NCBI RefSeq assembly: GCF_014652855.1
Contig: NZ_BMZP01000008.1
Coordinates: forward strand, 158,936 to 222,935
Direction: 5' to 3'
From: Novosphingobium pokkalii
Lineage (GTDB): Bacteria > Pseudomonadota > Alphaproteobacteria > Sphingomonadales > Sphingomonadaceae
DNA length: 64,000 bases
Shown piece by piece: positions 18,275 to 26,065 of the stretch (positions within the stretch are counted from its first letter, which is position 1; every line of letters begins with the position of its first letter). A model generated the notes under the pieces. The model was not told the DNA's origin. It saw nothing but the letters and a program-made list of their open reading frames with translations, and searched no databases. The position numbers were made by a program, and so were the translations under genes.

Positions 18275-18278
18275 GGGA

Positions 18279-19148
18279 TCACATGCTTTCGATCTTGCGC
18301 GGATCGAGCCGCCCGCGCCACAGATCCAGGAACGCCAAGGCATTGCCCCGCAGCCGGCCGAGCCGATCGACGTGGGGTTCCGGAAACGGCGCGCGCATCA
18401 GGTTGGCCGCCACATTGCGCCACAGCAGCTTGCGCCCGAGCGGCGCAGGCATGGTGCCCTTGCGCCGCAGATAAATGATATTGGCCACTTGCGAATAGCC
18501 CAGCCGGCGGCCCGAAGTGCGCCCCCCCTTCACGCCCAGGTGAACACCCGAGACCAACCCCGTGGAGATCAACCGTCCGCGACGCGACAGGCGCATGGTG
18601 AAATCGATGTCTTCCTGCCAGCCATAGAGCGGGAGCGCCTCGTCAAAGCGCAGCGTGCCCACATGGGCCATGCGCAGCGCCATGTTGCAGCCATAGAGCG
18701 CCTCTCGCGGGACGATTGCGGGATCGAGCAACAAGGTTTGCGCGGCAATCATCGCCTGGGCCTGGGCTATGCCATAGCCACCATGGCGAACGCCGTCCCC
18801 CACGAGATTGCCGGTGATCCCAGCCACGTCCGGATGGGCCAGGAACAGGCGCTCCACGGCGGCGAGGTAATCGGGCGATGGCACGAAATCATCGTCGAAG
18901 AACACGACCACGTCGGCTTTACCCTCGAGCAGATCGAGCGCGCGATTGCGCTGGCGGCACAGGCCGCGCTCCGCCAAGGCCAGCTCCGGTTGCATCGGGC
19001 TGTCGGCCAGGCCGGCAAGATCGGCGTCTGTAGCGCCCACCGCGATGACGCCGTCTGGCTGGCGAGACTGCCCGGCGAGCAGGTCGATGGTCTGGCGCGC
19101 AAGGCTGGCGCGGCCGACGGTGGCAATGGCAACATGGATTCGCAGCAT
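18279..19148 (-). CDS. Glycosyltransferase family 2 (GT-A fold)
   Basis: 289 residues, first gene of the GT2-GT4-flippase operon. The nucleotide-binding N-terminus is HVAIATVGR. The metal-binding DXD is FFDDDF at about residue 88. The acceptor-side acidic motif is QEDIDFTMRLSRRG. There are no TM helices, so it is a cytoplasmic, inverting enzyme, probably using a lipid-linked acceptor. Upstream is the 758-bp regulatory region. Confidence 0.9.
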   Translation of the reverse strand: MLRIHVAIATVGRASLARQTIDLLAGQSRQPDGVIAVGATDADLAGLADSPMQPELALAERGLCRQRNRALDLLEGKADVVVFFDDDFVPSPDYLAAVERLFLAHPDVAGITGNLVGDGVRHGGYGIAQAQAMIAAQTLLLDPAIVPREALYGCNMALRMAHVGTLRFDEALPLYGWQEDIDFTMRLSRRGRLISTGLVSGVHLGVKGGRTSGRRLGYSQVANIIYLRRKGTMPAPLGRKLLWRNVAANLMRAPFPEPHVDRLGRLRGNALAFLDLWRGRLDPRKIESM

Positions 19149-19906
19149 GCCTTGCGTGGTCCCCTGATGGATTTCCCCTATTGGTAAGCCGCCAAGCCCA
19201 CCGGTCCACGCGCGTTGGCTCCGTTACCGAGAGACTAGCTGCCCCTCCCGCGCCAGCCACTGACGCAATTTGGCCACAGCGGCCGCCTGCAACAAAAAAA
19301 TCGCATTTTTGCAGCGCAATAAAATGGTTTGGGCGTTACGCGCCTGCTCATTGGGGCTCGTGCCATTTTGGCGCCTTCGCAAAAGCAACATACGCCCAGC
19401 GCGCGTTACGGCGCGAACCGGCGCGATCGATCGCCAGAAAAGGGCAACCCGGCGCAGCGCGATATGCCTCCAGGGCATCCAAAAAGTAGCCCCATCATCC
19501 TGTGATTGTTTCAGTTTCACGACATTCAGGACCGTTTGCCGGGACGGAAACAATTGGTTAACCATGGCTGCGCTGTCAAAACACGATCATGGTTGCAGCG
19601 CAGCGTGAACGCCGTGCAGCGCAGCAAGAACCAACCCCATCGAAAGCGGGCCACCCCCGTGCAACGCAACAGGACATCTGTTGCGCCGCAATCGTGTGCA
19701 AAAACGGTGGTATTCACGGGTTTACAACCCTTCGCCGCTATGAAAAGCGTATCGAAGTCGGTCAGGCGGAACGGTCGGAACACCGTTGTTGAGGACCGAA
19801 ACGGCAGGAGCAAAGCGGGAACAAGCTGGCCCTGTAGCGCGTTTGGAAATGGTATCAGCGGCCTAGTGCCGCCAAGGCCAATAACACTGGTTACAAGGGT
19901 TGCAGG
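19149..19906. promoter_or_regulatory. 758-bp intergenic region with recurrent TGCAGCGCA-like motifs
   Basis: No convincing gene is present on either strand. Composition is AT-richer than flanking genes. Near-copies of TGC(A/G)nCGCA occur at 19310, 19594, 19615, 19660 and 19682. An A-run/T-run inverted arrangement (TGCAACAAAAAAA then ATTTTTGCA) lies at about 19288-19313, and GGGTTTACAACCC at about 19718-19730. It separates the minus-strand glycosyltransferase operon from a plus-strand 48-residue gene, so both promoters must be here. Confidence 0.5.
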
Positions 19907-20053
19907 ATGTCCACTCAGTCTTTCCGCGATGATGGTTTCGTCTCGTTCCATGAAGCACCCGCCGGTGAAGGCACTGCCGCCGCCAAGGGTCTTCTGATCG
20001 GCCTGGCCCTGAGCCAGGTATTCTGGATCGGACTGGCGCTGATCATCTTCTGA
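19907..20053 (+). CDS. Small single-TM protein (48 aa), envelope cluster
   Basis: 48 residues (MSTQSFRDDG... to ...LALIIF). A hydrophilic N-terminal half is followed by one TM helix at the very C-terminus (about residues 26-48), consistent with a C-tail-anchored microprotein. AAGGG lies 7 nt before the ATG, and a hairpin terminator follows 58 bp after the stop, so it looks like a complete monocistronic unit. No family is recognised. Its architecture resembles the other small protein of this cluster (21124-21387). Confidence 0.6.
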   Translation: MSTQSFRDDGFVSFHEAPAGEGTAAAKGLLIGLALSQVFWIGLALIIF

Positions 20054-20111
20054 TCAAAACAGAACAAGCGTTTACCGGGCGTTGTTGACCGAAGCGATTT
20101 GCTTGCGCGAG

Positions 20112-20150
20112 ATGGGAGAAGCGCGATCTTGCGCCTCTCCCATTTGCGTT
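20112..20150 (+). terminator. Hairpin terminator downstream of the 48-aa gene
   Basis: ATGGGAGA at 20112-20119 pairs with TCTCCCAT at 20136-20143, with an inner GCGC/GCGC pairing, followed by TTGCGTTT. It serves the plus strand; the U-tract is interrupted, so strength is uncertain. Confidence 0.6.
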
Positions 20151-20201
20151 TGAGCGAGAGACATCCGGCAAGAGATCGGATCAACGGATTGGGGGTTTCG
20201 A

Positions 20202-21005
20202 TCAATACGCGCCGCGCGCCATGATCACGCTGGGCACGGTCAAAACCAGAATGCGGAAATAGAGCCGGATCGAGCGCGCCCGACGATAAAGCAGGTCGCA
20301 GGCTACCCGGCGGCGATAGGTGGTGTCGTGGCGACGGGCAACCTGCCAAAGGCCCGTCACGCCCGGCCGAACGGCGCAATAGGCCGCAAAGTGGCGACCA
20401 TAGCGCACGACTTCGGCATCGACGATCGGGCGGGGTCCAACCAGGCTCATGTCGCCTCGCAGCACGTTGATAAGCTGGGGCAGTTCGTCCAGGCTGCTCT
20501 TGCGCAGCAGGCGCCCGACCATCGTGATGCGTGGATCATTCTGCAATTTGTGCGTGGCATCCCATTCGGCGCGGGCGGCAGGGTCAGTTTCCAGAACATG
20601 GCGCAGGCGCGCATCGGCATCCACGCACATCGAGCGGAACTTGAGACAGGCGAAATGCCGCCCGCCCGCACCGACACGACGATGCCGGAACAGCACCGGG
20701 CCGCCGTCGGAGAATCGCACCAATCCGGCAATCAGCAGCATCAGCGGCAGGAACAGAGCCAGGGCGCAGAACGCCATCACCACGTCCATGACCCGGATCC
20801 AGCGCTCCGCCCGTGCGGCGTGTGAATCCAATTGCGGATGCCGCCATCGCCCACCGACCCGGCGCGATGCCACGGAAATATCGGTGGACGCAGCCAGAAC
20901 CGGGCCATTCCATGGCACACCGGGCGCTCCGATCGGCCCGTTCCGGACCGCGTCGGTCCGCGCAGCGACGTTATGCTGATGATTCACCTGATCTGGCCCC
21001 CACAT
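20202..21005 (-). CDS. Sugar transferase (bacterial phosphoglycosyl transferase, small PGT type)
   Basis: About 267 residues from the ATG at 21005; a longer frame to a GTG at 21143 overlaps the upstream gene and lacks family similarity. A membrane re-entrant helix (VVMAFCALALFLPLMLLIAG) is followed by the catalytic core: KFRSM, DELPQLINVLRGDMSLVGPR and RPGVTGLWQV. These enzymes transfer a sugar-1-phosphate from a UDP-sugar to undecaprenyl phosphate, starting a repeat unit, and act at the cytoplasmic membrane face. It is probably the initiating enzyme for the polymer made by the neighbouring glycosyltransferases and flippase. Confidence 0.9.
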   Translation of the reverse strand: MWGPDQVNHQHNVAARTDAVRNGPIGAPGVPWNGPVLAASTDISVASRRVGGRWRHPQLDSHAARAERWIRVMDVVMAFCALALFLPLMLLIAGLVRFSDGGPVLFRHRRVGAGGRHFACLKFRSMCVDADARLRHVLETDPAARAEWDATHKLQNDPRITMVGRLLRKSSLDELPQLINVLRGDMSLVGPRPIVDAEVVRYGRHFAAYCAVRPGVTGLWQVARRHDTTYRRRVACDLLYRRARSIRLYFRILVLTVPSVIMARGAY

Positions 21006-21123
21006 CGGGTGGCACCGTCTGTCCGGCGCCAATGTGAGGGAATGATAGGAACAGGCCCGTAATGCCGTCAGCGAGCGATACAGCCGAGATGGTTCGTTAG
21101 CTGACGCTCGCGCAGCGAATCGC

Positions 21124-21387
21124 TTAGCCCAGGCGCAAGACACCCCAGATGATCACGCCCCATGCCAAGGCCGACGATCCCCCGATGATTGCCACGCGCA
21201 GCCATAGCGGATAGAGGGCATCGACGGGTTTTGGCGAAGCGTCGGCCAGTGGCAACAGTTCTTGCTGCAACGCATGAACCGGTGAAAAAACAGGCTCTTC
21301 GTCACCCGAAGCGAGGCGCGGCACCGGCGTTTCGAGCGCGGGCGGGACATCTGGCGAGAAGCTGTGGCGTGGCTGGGCAACGGGCAT
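21124..21387 (-). CDS. Small single-TM protein (87 aa) upstream of the sugar transferase
   Basis: 87 residues: a Pro-rich soluble N-terminus (about 1-60) and one C-terminal TM helix (about 65-87, WLRVAIIGGSSALAWGVIIW). GGAGG lies 9 nt before the ATG at 21387. It directly precedes the sugar transferase gene on the same strand. No enzyme motif is visible; a scaffold or regulator of the membrane polysaccharide complex is only a guess. Confidence 0.65.
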   Translation of the reverse strand: MPVAQPRHSFSPDVPPALETPVPRLASGDEEPVFSPVHALQQELLPLADASPKPVDALYPLWLRVAIIGGSSALAWGVIIWGVLRLG

Positions 21388-21484
21388 GGGGCAGCACCTC
21401 CGCCTGTTGTTTATCGGGCTGCGCTTACCGTCGGCTGCGGCTGGGCATCGGGAACCCTACGTATTGCACTCAGGATCTTTGCTT

Positions 21485-21524
21485 ATCCGATATGGCTATC
21501 TGCACCGGTCGGATATTCTCGGAT
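21485..21524. promoter_or_regulatory. TCGGAT half-site cluster (one inverted, two direct)
   Basis: ATCCGA at 21485-21490, TCGGAT at 21509-21514 and TCGGAT at 21519-21524 (10-bp phasing of the last two) lie about 100-140 bp upstream of the 87-aa gene and sugar transferase. This arrangement is typical of regulator half-sites. No identity can be assigned. Confidence 0.35.
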
Positions 21525-21550
21525 GTGGATGCAAGTGCCCCGCCGGCCGG

Positions 21551-22372
21551 TCAGGCGCGCCTTGCCTGGGCCAGCGGTTCACCCAGCACGGGATAGCCAT
21601 GCCCGTCGGGGATGGATAGCCAGGGCTGCCCTTCTCGCACCACGGTTTGCGGCACGATCGGTCGCACCGGAAAAGCGGCGGCATGGGCGGCCGCGTCGGC
21701 AAAATCGGCGAAGAGCGCGAGACGTTCAAGGTTGCGCCGCGTGGGAAAGATGATGTGCAGTTCCTCGCGCGCAGCGGCAGCCAGGGCATCGCGCGCACTG
21801 GCCCAGAACAGATGGCAATTCTCGGTATGATCCACGGCCAGGTCCACCTGTCCGCTGCCAAGATTGGCGAGATAGAATCGCGTGTCGAACACCCGCCCCG
21901 GCTTGCCTTGCGGCCACCACCGTGCCCAGGGGACCAGTGCCGCCGGATCGACCTGCCAGCCAAAGTGATCCAGCACCGGCGCCAGATCCCCGATATCCGC
22001 CAGCATGCGGCGCGCTTCGGCCGCGCGCCGTGCATCGCGCGGTGCGGCATCTGCCCGCACCGGCGCCAGGCCCACGAGCAGGCCGGTTTCCTCAAGAGTC
22101 TCGCGCAGCGCCGCCACCCGCGCGGCGGCATCGTCCGGGTCGAGCCCCGGTGCCCAGTGCGGTCGTGCGTCCACGAGCGCCCGGTCTGCCGGGTCTACCT
22201 TGCCACCCGGAAAGACTGTGGCCCCGCCCGCAAAGCGTAGTTGCGCGGATCGCTCGACCAGCAGGACTTGCGCCGCGCCCCCATCCGGCGCGCGGCGGAA
22301 CACGATCAGCGTCGCCGCCGGCTCACCGGTGATCGCGTCGGTCGGCTGGGATGGAGACAGGCTTTCATTCAT
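21551..22372 (-). CDS. Nudix hydrolase, NUDT19/NUDT7-like with an insertion in the Nudix box
   Basis: 273 residues from the ATG at 22372 (the frame extends upstream without similarity). The N-terminal strand is ATLIVFRRAP. The Nudix box is split: GGKVDPADRA is followed by an extra stretch of about 20 residues before ALRETLEETGLLVG, which supplies the metal-binding RExxEE. Such an insertion is known in the NUDT19 group (CoA-diphosphate hydrolases). The product would therefore cleave a nucleoside diphosphate derivative, perhaps CoA or an acyl-CoA. Confidence 0.85.
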   Translation of the reverse strand: MNESLSPSQPTDAITGEPAATLIVFRRAPDGGAAQVLLVERSAQLRFAGGATVFPGGKVDPADRALVDARPHWAPGLDPDDAAARVAALRETLEETGLLVGLAPVRADAAPRDARRAAEARRMLADIGDLAPVLDHFGWQVDPAALVPWARWWPQGKPGRVFDTRFYLANLGSGQVDLAVDHTENCHLFWASARDALAAAAREELHIIFPTRRNLERLALFADFADAAAHAAAFPVRPIVPQTVVREGQPWLSIPDGHGYPVLGEPLAQARRA

Positions 22373-22523
22373 CCCCACACCATGCGGTGGCGCGCGGCCC
22401 TTGCCAAGTGTCCACCGGCACAGGCTGGCCATGGTGCAAAAGCGTCGAGGAATTTTACAATTACCGCGCCAGGACGCTTGCAGGCTTGCCGTCACAAGCC
22501 GGAATCACGGCACTTTGGAAAGT

Positions 22524-22539
22524 TGGCACGGAGCATGCA
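22524..22539 (+). promoter_or_regulatory. Sigma-54-type promoter (TGGCACG-N4-ATGCA)
   Basis: The -24 GG (22525-22526) and -12 GC (22537-22538) are separated by exactly 10 nt, as required for sigma-54; only one base deviates from TGGCACG-N4-TTGCA. It points into a gene-free interval holding two hairpins, with transcription expected to begin near 22550. Confidence 0.55.
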
Positions 22540-22549
22540 TTGGGGCCGA

Positions 22550-22625
22550 TACCCCGAAGACTTCTTCTTCGTGAGGCGGAGCCGGCAACCCCCAAGTCTC
22601 CCCGGCTCCGCCTCCCCCGGGGTTC
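22550..22625 (+). ncRNA. Candidate small RNA downstream of the sigma-54 promoter
   Basis: The interval has no plus-strand gene but two perfect hairpins: CGAAGA/TCTTCG at 22555-22571 (loop 5 nt) and a 13-bp stem, GAGGCGGAGCCGG at 22573-22585 with CCGGCTCCGCCTC at 22602-22614, whose loop is C-rich (ACCCCCAAGTCTCC) and could pair with Shine-Dalgarno-like sequence. TTCTTC follows at 22623. The combination of promoter, hairpins and lack of coding potential supports a short RNA. Ends are estimates; the second hairpin alone could instead be a terminator or palindromic repeat. Confidence 0.4.
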
Positions 22626-22642
22626 TTCACACTGGAAAATCA

Positions 22643-22680
22643 CAAAAAAAACGCGGCCTCCCAGCCTGGGAAACCGCGTT
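22643..22680 (-). terminator. Rho-independent terminator of the grxD operon
   Basis: On the minus strand AACGCGG (22680-22674) pairs with CCGCGTT (22656-22650), with further pairing of CCCAG and CTGGG inside, followed by an eight-base T run (22651-22644). It lies 42 bp after the grxD stop. Confidence 0.9.
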
Positions 22681-22721
22681 GATCGACGGACTCACCCGGC
22701 AACGGCGTGCCGGGGCGGCAA

Positions 22722-23045
22722 TCAGGCCGGCTTGACCTCTGCCTCTTCCATGAGCTGGGCCAGTTCGCCCGCTTCGTACATTTCCATCATGATGTCCGAA
22801 CCGCCGACAAATTCGCCCTTCACGTAAAGCTGGGGGATGGTCGGCCAATCCGAATAGCTCTTGATGCCCTGGCGGATTTCCATGTCCTGCAAGACATCAA
22901 CGCTGGCGTATTCGACGCCGAGACGTTCGAGGATCGCCACGGCGCGGCTGGAGAACCCGCACTGCGGGAACAGCGGCGTGCCCTTCATGAACAGGACAAC
23001 GTCGTTGCCCTTGACGATTTCGTCGATGCGCTGCTCGGTAGACAT
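22722..23045 (-). CDS. grxD: Monothiol glutaredoxin GrxD (Grx4 family)
   Basis: 107 residues, single glutaredoxin domain with the monothiol active site CGFS (C29) and the GSH-binding elements WPTIPQLY and GGSDI. CGFS glutaredoxins carry a glutathione-ligated [2Fe-2S] cluster for iron-sulfur trafficking and form heterocomplexes with BolA proteins, one of which is encoded 25 bp upstream. It is the last gene of the DUF1476-bolA-grxD operon. Confidence 0.96.
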   Translation of the reverse strand: MSTEQRIDEIVKGNDVVLFMKGTPLFPQCGFSSRAVAILERLGVEYASVDVLQDMEIRQGIKSYSDWPTIPQLYVKGEFVGGSDIMMEMYEAGELAQLMEEAEVKPA

Positions 23046-23070
23046 GGTGGGATCGGTTCCTTTCGCGCCC

Positions 23071-23304
23071 TTATTTGGGGGCAGCCGTGGTCAGTTGCAA
23101 GGCATGAAGCACGCCGCCCATGCGCCCGCCGAGCGCGGCATAGACCGCCTTGTGTTGGGCCACGCGGTTCATGCCGGCAAAAGCGGGGGAAACCACGTGG
23201 GCGGCATAGTGATCGCCGTCACCCGCCAGGTCGGTGATCGTCACCTCGGCATCGGGCAGTGCGGCGCGGATCATCGCCTCGATTTCGGCAGCGGCCATGG
23301 CCAT
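23071..23304 (-). CDS. BolA-family protein
   Basis: 77 residues covering a full BolA domain: an N-terminal helix ([19 protein letters not shown]), the [11 protein letters not shown] strand-turn and the [14 protein letters not shown] helix-turn-helix-like segment. The conserved His typical of cluster ligation in BolA-Grx complexes is present in the AQHK motif. Its start overlaps the DUF1476 stop (TGATG), and grxD follows, so a role in Fe-S cluster assembly with GrxD is well supported by context. Confidence 0.93.
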   Translation of the reverse strand: MAMAAAEIEAMIRAALPDAEVTITDLAGDGDHYAAHVVSPAFAGMNRVAQHKAVYAALGGRMGGVLHALQLTTAAPK

Positions 23305-23627
23305 CAGACTTCACCCATCAACTGGCGGCGCGCCTCGATCGCCTTGGCATCAAGCGCGGTGCGGATTTCATCCTCGTTCACGTCCACGCCCGCCGCGATC
23401 AGATCGCCCAGCAGCTTGCGCACCACGTCTTCGTCACCGGCTTCCTCGAAATCGGTATGGACCACCGACTTGGCATAGGCTTCCGCCTCGGCCTGGGTCA
23501 GCTTCATGCGTTCGGCCGCCCACTGCCCCAGCAGCCGGTTGCGGCGGGCGTGCACGCGGAACAGCATTTCCTCGTCGTGGGCGAACTTGGCTTCGAACGC
23601 GCGCTCGCGATCATCGAACATGGTCAT
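23304..23627 (-). CDS. DUF1476 protein (alphaproteobacterial F1-ATPase inhibitor zeta-subunit family)
   Basis: 107 residues, all-helical and charged, starting MTMFDDRERAFEAKFAHDEE, the family signature. DUF1476 includes the zeta subunit that blocks ATP hydrolysis by the F1Fo-ATP synthase in Paracoccus denitrificans; the inhibitory N-terminal helix is recognisable. It is first in the operon with bolA and grxD. Inhibitory strength varies between species, so function here is by homology only. Confidence 0.9.
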   Translation of the reverse strand: MTMFDDRERAFEAKFAHDEEMLFRVHARRNRLLGQWAAERMKLTQAEAEAYAKSVVHTDFEEAGDEDVVRKLLGDLIAAGVDVNEDEIRTALDAKAIEARRQLMGEV

Positions 23628-23659
23628 TGTGGTCGATCCCGTTGGTGGTCCCGCGTTTG

Positions 23660-23688
23660 CGGATAGTCAGCCGCTGCCCCCGCTGCAA
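23660..23688 (-). promoter_or_regulatory. Candidate promoter of the DUF1476-bolA-grxD operon
   Basis: On the minus strand TTGCAG (23688-23683), 17 nt, TATCCG (23665-23660). It lies about 33 bp before the DUF1476 start codon, so the leader would be very short. Confidence 0.4.
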
Positions 23689-23694
23689 GGGGAA

Positions 23695-26013
23695 CTATGG
23701 CGCTGGCGCCAGTGGGACAAGGCCGGTGTAGGCCGCGAGGAAGGCCAGCACATCGGCCCCGCCGGCAATCACCTTGTCCACGCTCTTGCCGCCGCCATGG
23801 CCCGCGCCCTGCTCCACCCGCAGCAGATGCGGCAGCGGGCCGATGTCGGCAGCCTGGAGCGCGGCGACATATTTGAAGCTGTGCGCGGGTACCACGCGGT
23901 CGTCGGTATCGGCGGTGGTGACCAGGATGGCGGGATAGCGCACGCCATCGCGGATGTTGTGATAAGGCGAATAGGCGCGCAGCACCTGCCAATCGGCCGC
24001 GCGGGCGGGATCGCCGTAATCGTCCATCCAGAACCGGCCGGCGGTGAACCGATCGAAACGCAGCATGTCCATCACGCCCACGTCGGGGTTCGCCGCAGCG
24101 AACAGGTCTGGCCGCTGATTGACCACGGCGCCCACCAGCAGCCCGCCGTTGGAACTGCCCTGGATGGCCAGGCCGCCCTTGGGCGTGATCCCCTGCGCGA
24201 TGAGATATTCGCCCGCCGCGATGAAATCGTCGAAGCTGTTCTGCTTGGCGGCCAGGCGCCCGCCGTCGTGCCAGGCCTGCCCGAATTCGCCACCACCGCG
24301 AATGTTGGCGAGGGCAAAGGCGCCACCCGCCGCGATCCACGCCATGCGCACTGGCGACCACCCCGGGGTGAGCGCCACGTCAAATCCGCCATAGCCATAA
24401 AGCAGCGTGGGCAGCGGCTGGCTCGCCAGCGCCGCGCGGCGGCTGCGCACCAGGTAGAGCGGCACCATCGTACCGTCCTTGGACCGATAGCGCCGCTGCT
24501 CCACCACATAGTCATCCGGATCGAACGACAGGCGCGGCTGGGCAAACGGCGTGGCCGCGCCTGTCTTGAGGTCGAGGCGGAAGATCGTGGGCGGCAGGTT
24601 GAAGCTGGAAAACTGATAGAACGTCTCGCTGTCACCCGGGCGCCCGGCAAAGCCGGAAGCCACGCCGATGCCATTGAGCGTGATCGCCCGCGCCGGCTTG
24701 CCGCGCAAGTCGGTCACCACCGCTGTCGTCGCGCCATCGTGTTGATACGACAGGATCAGGCGATCACCGACGATGTTCCCCGCCGCCAGGGTCTGGCTGC
24801 GTTCGGGCACCACCACGCGCCAGCGCGGCGTGCCTGCTGCCAGATCGAGCTGGACGACCATGCCATTGGGCGCACCGGCATTGGTGATGAACCACAGGCG
24901 GTCACCCAGCCCCTCGATCGCTTTCCACTCATGGTCGAAATCGGTGACGAGCGGCAGCACCCGCCACGCGCCGCGCCGCCAGTCCTCGCCGCGCAAATCC
25001 ACCAGGTGGACCATGCGGCGGGCATCGGTGCTGGTCTCGGTGGTGATCGCCGCCCAGCGGCCATCGGACGTGACGAAAGCCTTGTGCCCCCATTGCGGGT
25101 GATCGGGCGTGGCATAGACCAGTTCGTCAGCCGCTTGCGGCGTGCCGACGCGATGAAACCACACTGCCTTGCCGCTGAGCACGGCGCGATAGGCTTCGCC
25201 TTGCGCCGGCGCGGGATAGCGCGAATAGAGAAAGCCTTCGTCGCCCAGCCAGCCAATCAGCGTGTCATTGGCCCAGGACAGCGAGTCCTCCAGCACCCGG
25301 CCGCTGCGCGCATCGACCACGCCCAGCGTGCGCCAATCGCTACCGTCGCGCTGGCGACCAAAGGCGAGATAGCGCCCGCTGCGCGAAGGCACCCACAGGT
25401 CGAGCGCCTGGCTGCCATCGGCCGACCAGGTGTTGGGATCGATCAGCGGGCGCGGCGTTGCGCTTGCCCCATCCTGCACATAGAGCACGGACTGGTTCTG
25501 CAAGCCGGTGTTGCGCAAATAGAAATAGCTGTGCCCGGCCTTGCGCGGCAGCGACACGCGCGGGTAATCGAACAGGCTGCGGATGCGCGCGGCAAAGCCG
25601 TCGCGGCCTGGCAGGGCCTTGAGAAACCCGGCCGTCAGCCGGCTTTCCCGGCCAACCCAGTCGGCCACGTCCGGGCTGGTGCGCAAGTCGGCCTCGAGCC
25701 AGCGCCAGGGATCGGCCACCGCCTGGCCAAACGGCTTGTCCACCACGCCATCGCGGCGGGCCAGCGGATAGAGCGCGCGGGGCAGGATCAGGCTGTTGCG
25801 CGGCGCCGGGGCCGGTGCGATCGCCGAGATGAGATCAGCAGGGACAGCCGAGCCCGCGTGCTCGCCCCGCACGACGTCGACCGCGCCTTCACTCGCCGCA
25901 TCCGGCGATGCCGCCGGCACGGCCGTGGCCAGCGCCGGCTCACCCAGAGCCAGCGCCGCCAGCAGCGTCGTGGCCTGCAAAGCCTTGCGCCATCCTGTCC
26001 CGAACCGTTCCAT
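23695..26013 (-). CDS. Secreted prolyl oligopeptidase (S9A), paralogue 1
   Basis: 772 residues: an N-terminal signal peptide (ending near ALATA, about residue 30), a low-complexity segment, a seven-bladed propeller domain beginning at DPWRWLEAD, and a C-terminal alpha/beta hydrolase. The nucleophile is S621 in QGSSNGGLLVG, with Asp in TADTDDRV and His in EQGAGHGGGKS. It cleaves short Pro-containing peptides in the periplasm. The next gene upstream on the strand is a close paralogue, so the pair is a tandem duplication. Confidence 0.95.
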   Translation of the reverse strand: MERFGTGWRKALQATTLLAALALGEPALATAVPAASPDAASEGAVDVVRGEHAGSAVPADLISAIAPAPAPRNSLILPRALYPLARRDGVVDKPFGQAVADPWRWLEADLRTSPDVADWVGRESRLTAGFLKALPGRDGFAARIRSLFDYPRVSLPRKAGHSYFYLRNTGLQNQSVLYVQDGASATPRPLIDPNTWSADGSQALDLWVPSRSGRYLAFGRQRDGSDWRTLGVVDARSGRVLEDSLSWANDTLIGWLGDEGFLYSRYPAPAQGEAYRAVLSGKAVWFHRVGTPQAADELVYATPDHPQWGHKAFVTSDGRWAAITTETSTDARRMVHLVDLRGEDWRRGAWRVLPLVTDFDHEWKAIEGLGDRLWFITNAGAPNGMVVQLDLAAGTPRWRVVVPERSQTLAAGNIVGDRLILSYQHDGATTAVVTDLRGKPARAITLNGIGVASGFAGRPGDSETFYQFSSFNLPPTIFRLDLKTGAATPFAQPRLSFDPDDYVVEQRRYRSKDGTMVPLYLVRSRRAALASQPLPTLLYGYGGFDVALTPGWSPVRMAWIAAGGAFALANIRGGGEFGQAWHDGGRLAAKQNSFDDFIAAGEYLIAQGITPKGGLAIQGSSNGGLLVGAVVNQRPDLFAAANPDVGVMDMLRFDRFTAGRFWMDDYGDPARAADWQVLRAYSPYHNIRDGVRYPAILVTTADTDDRVVPAHSFKYVAALQAADIGPLPHLLRVEQGAGHGGGKSVDKVIAGGADVLAFLAAYTGLVPLAPAP

Positions 26014-26065
26014 TATCCGCCATTGTCTAGCACCGGCGCCGGGCCGGCGCCAGAGAGACGGCGGT

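Noticed and set aside
19360..19390. Second sigma-54-like TGGCACG on the minus strand
   Set aside because: The -12 GC is absent at the required 10-nt spacing.
21006..21143. N-terminal extension of the sugar transferase to a GTG at 21143
   Set aside because: It overlaps the preceding gene and encodes non-family sequence; the downstream ATG fits the enzyme family better.
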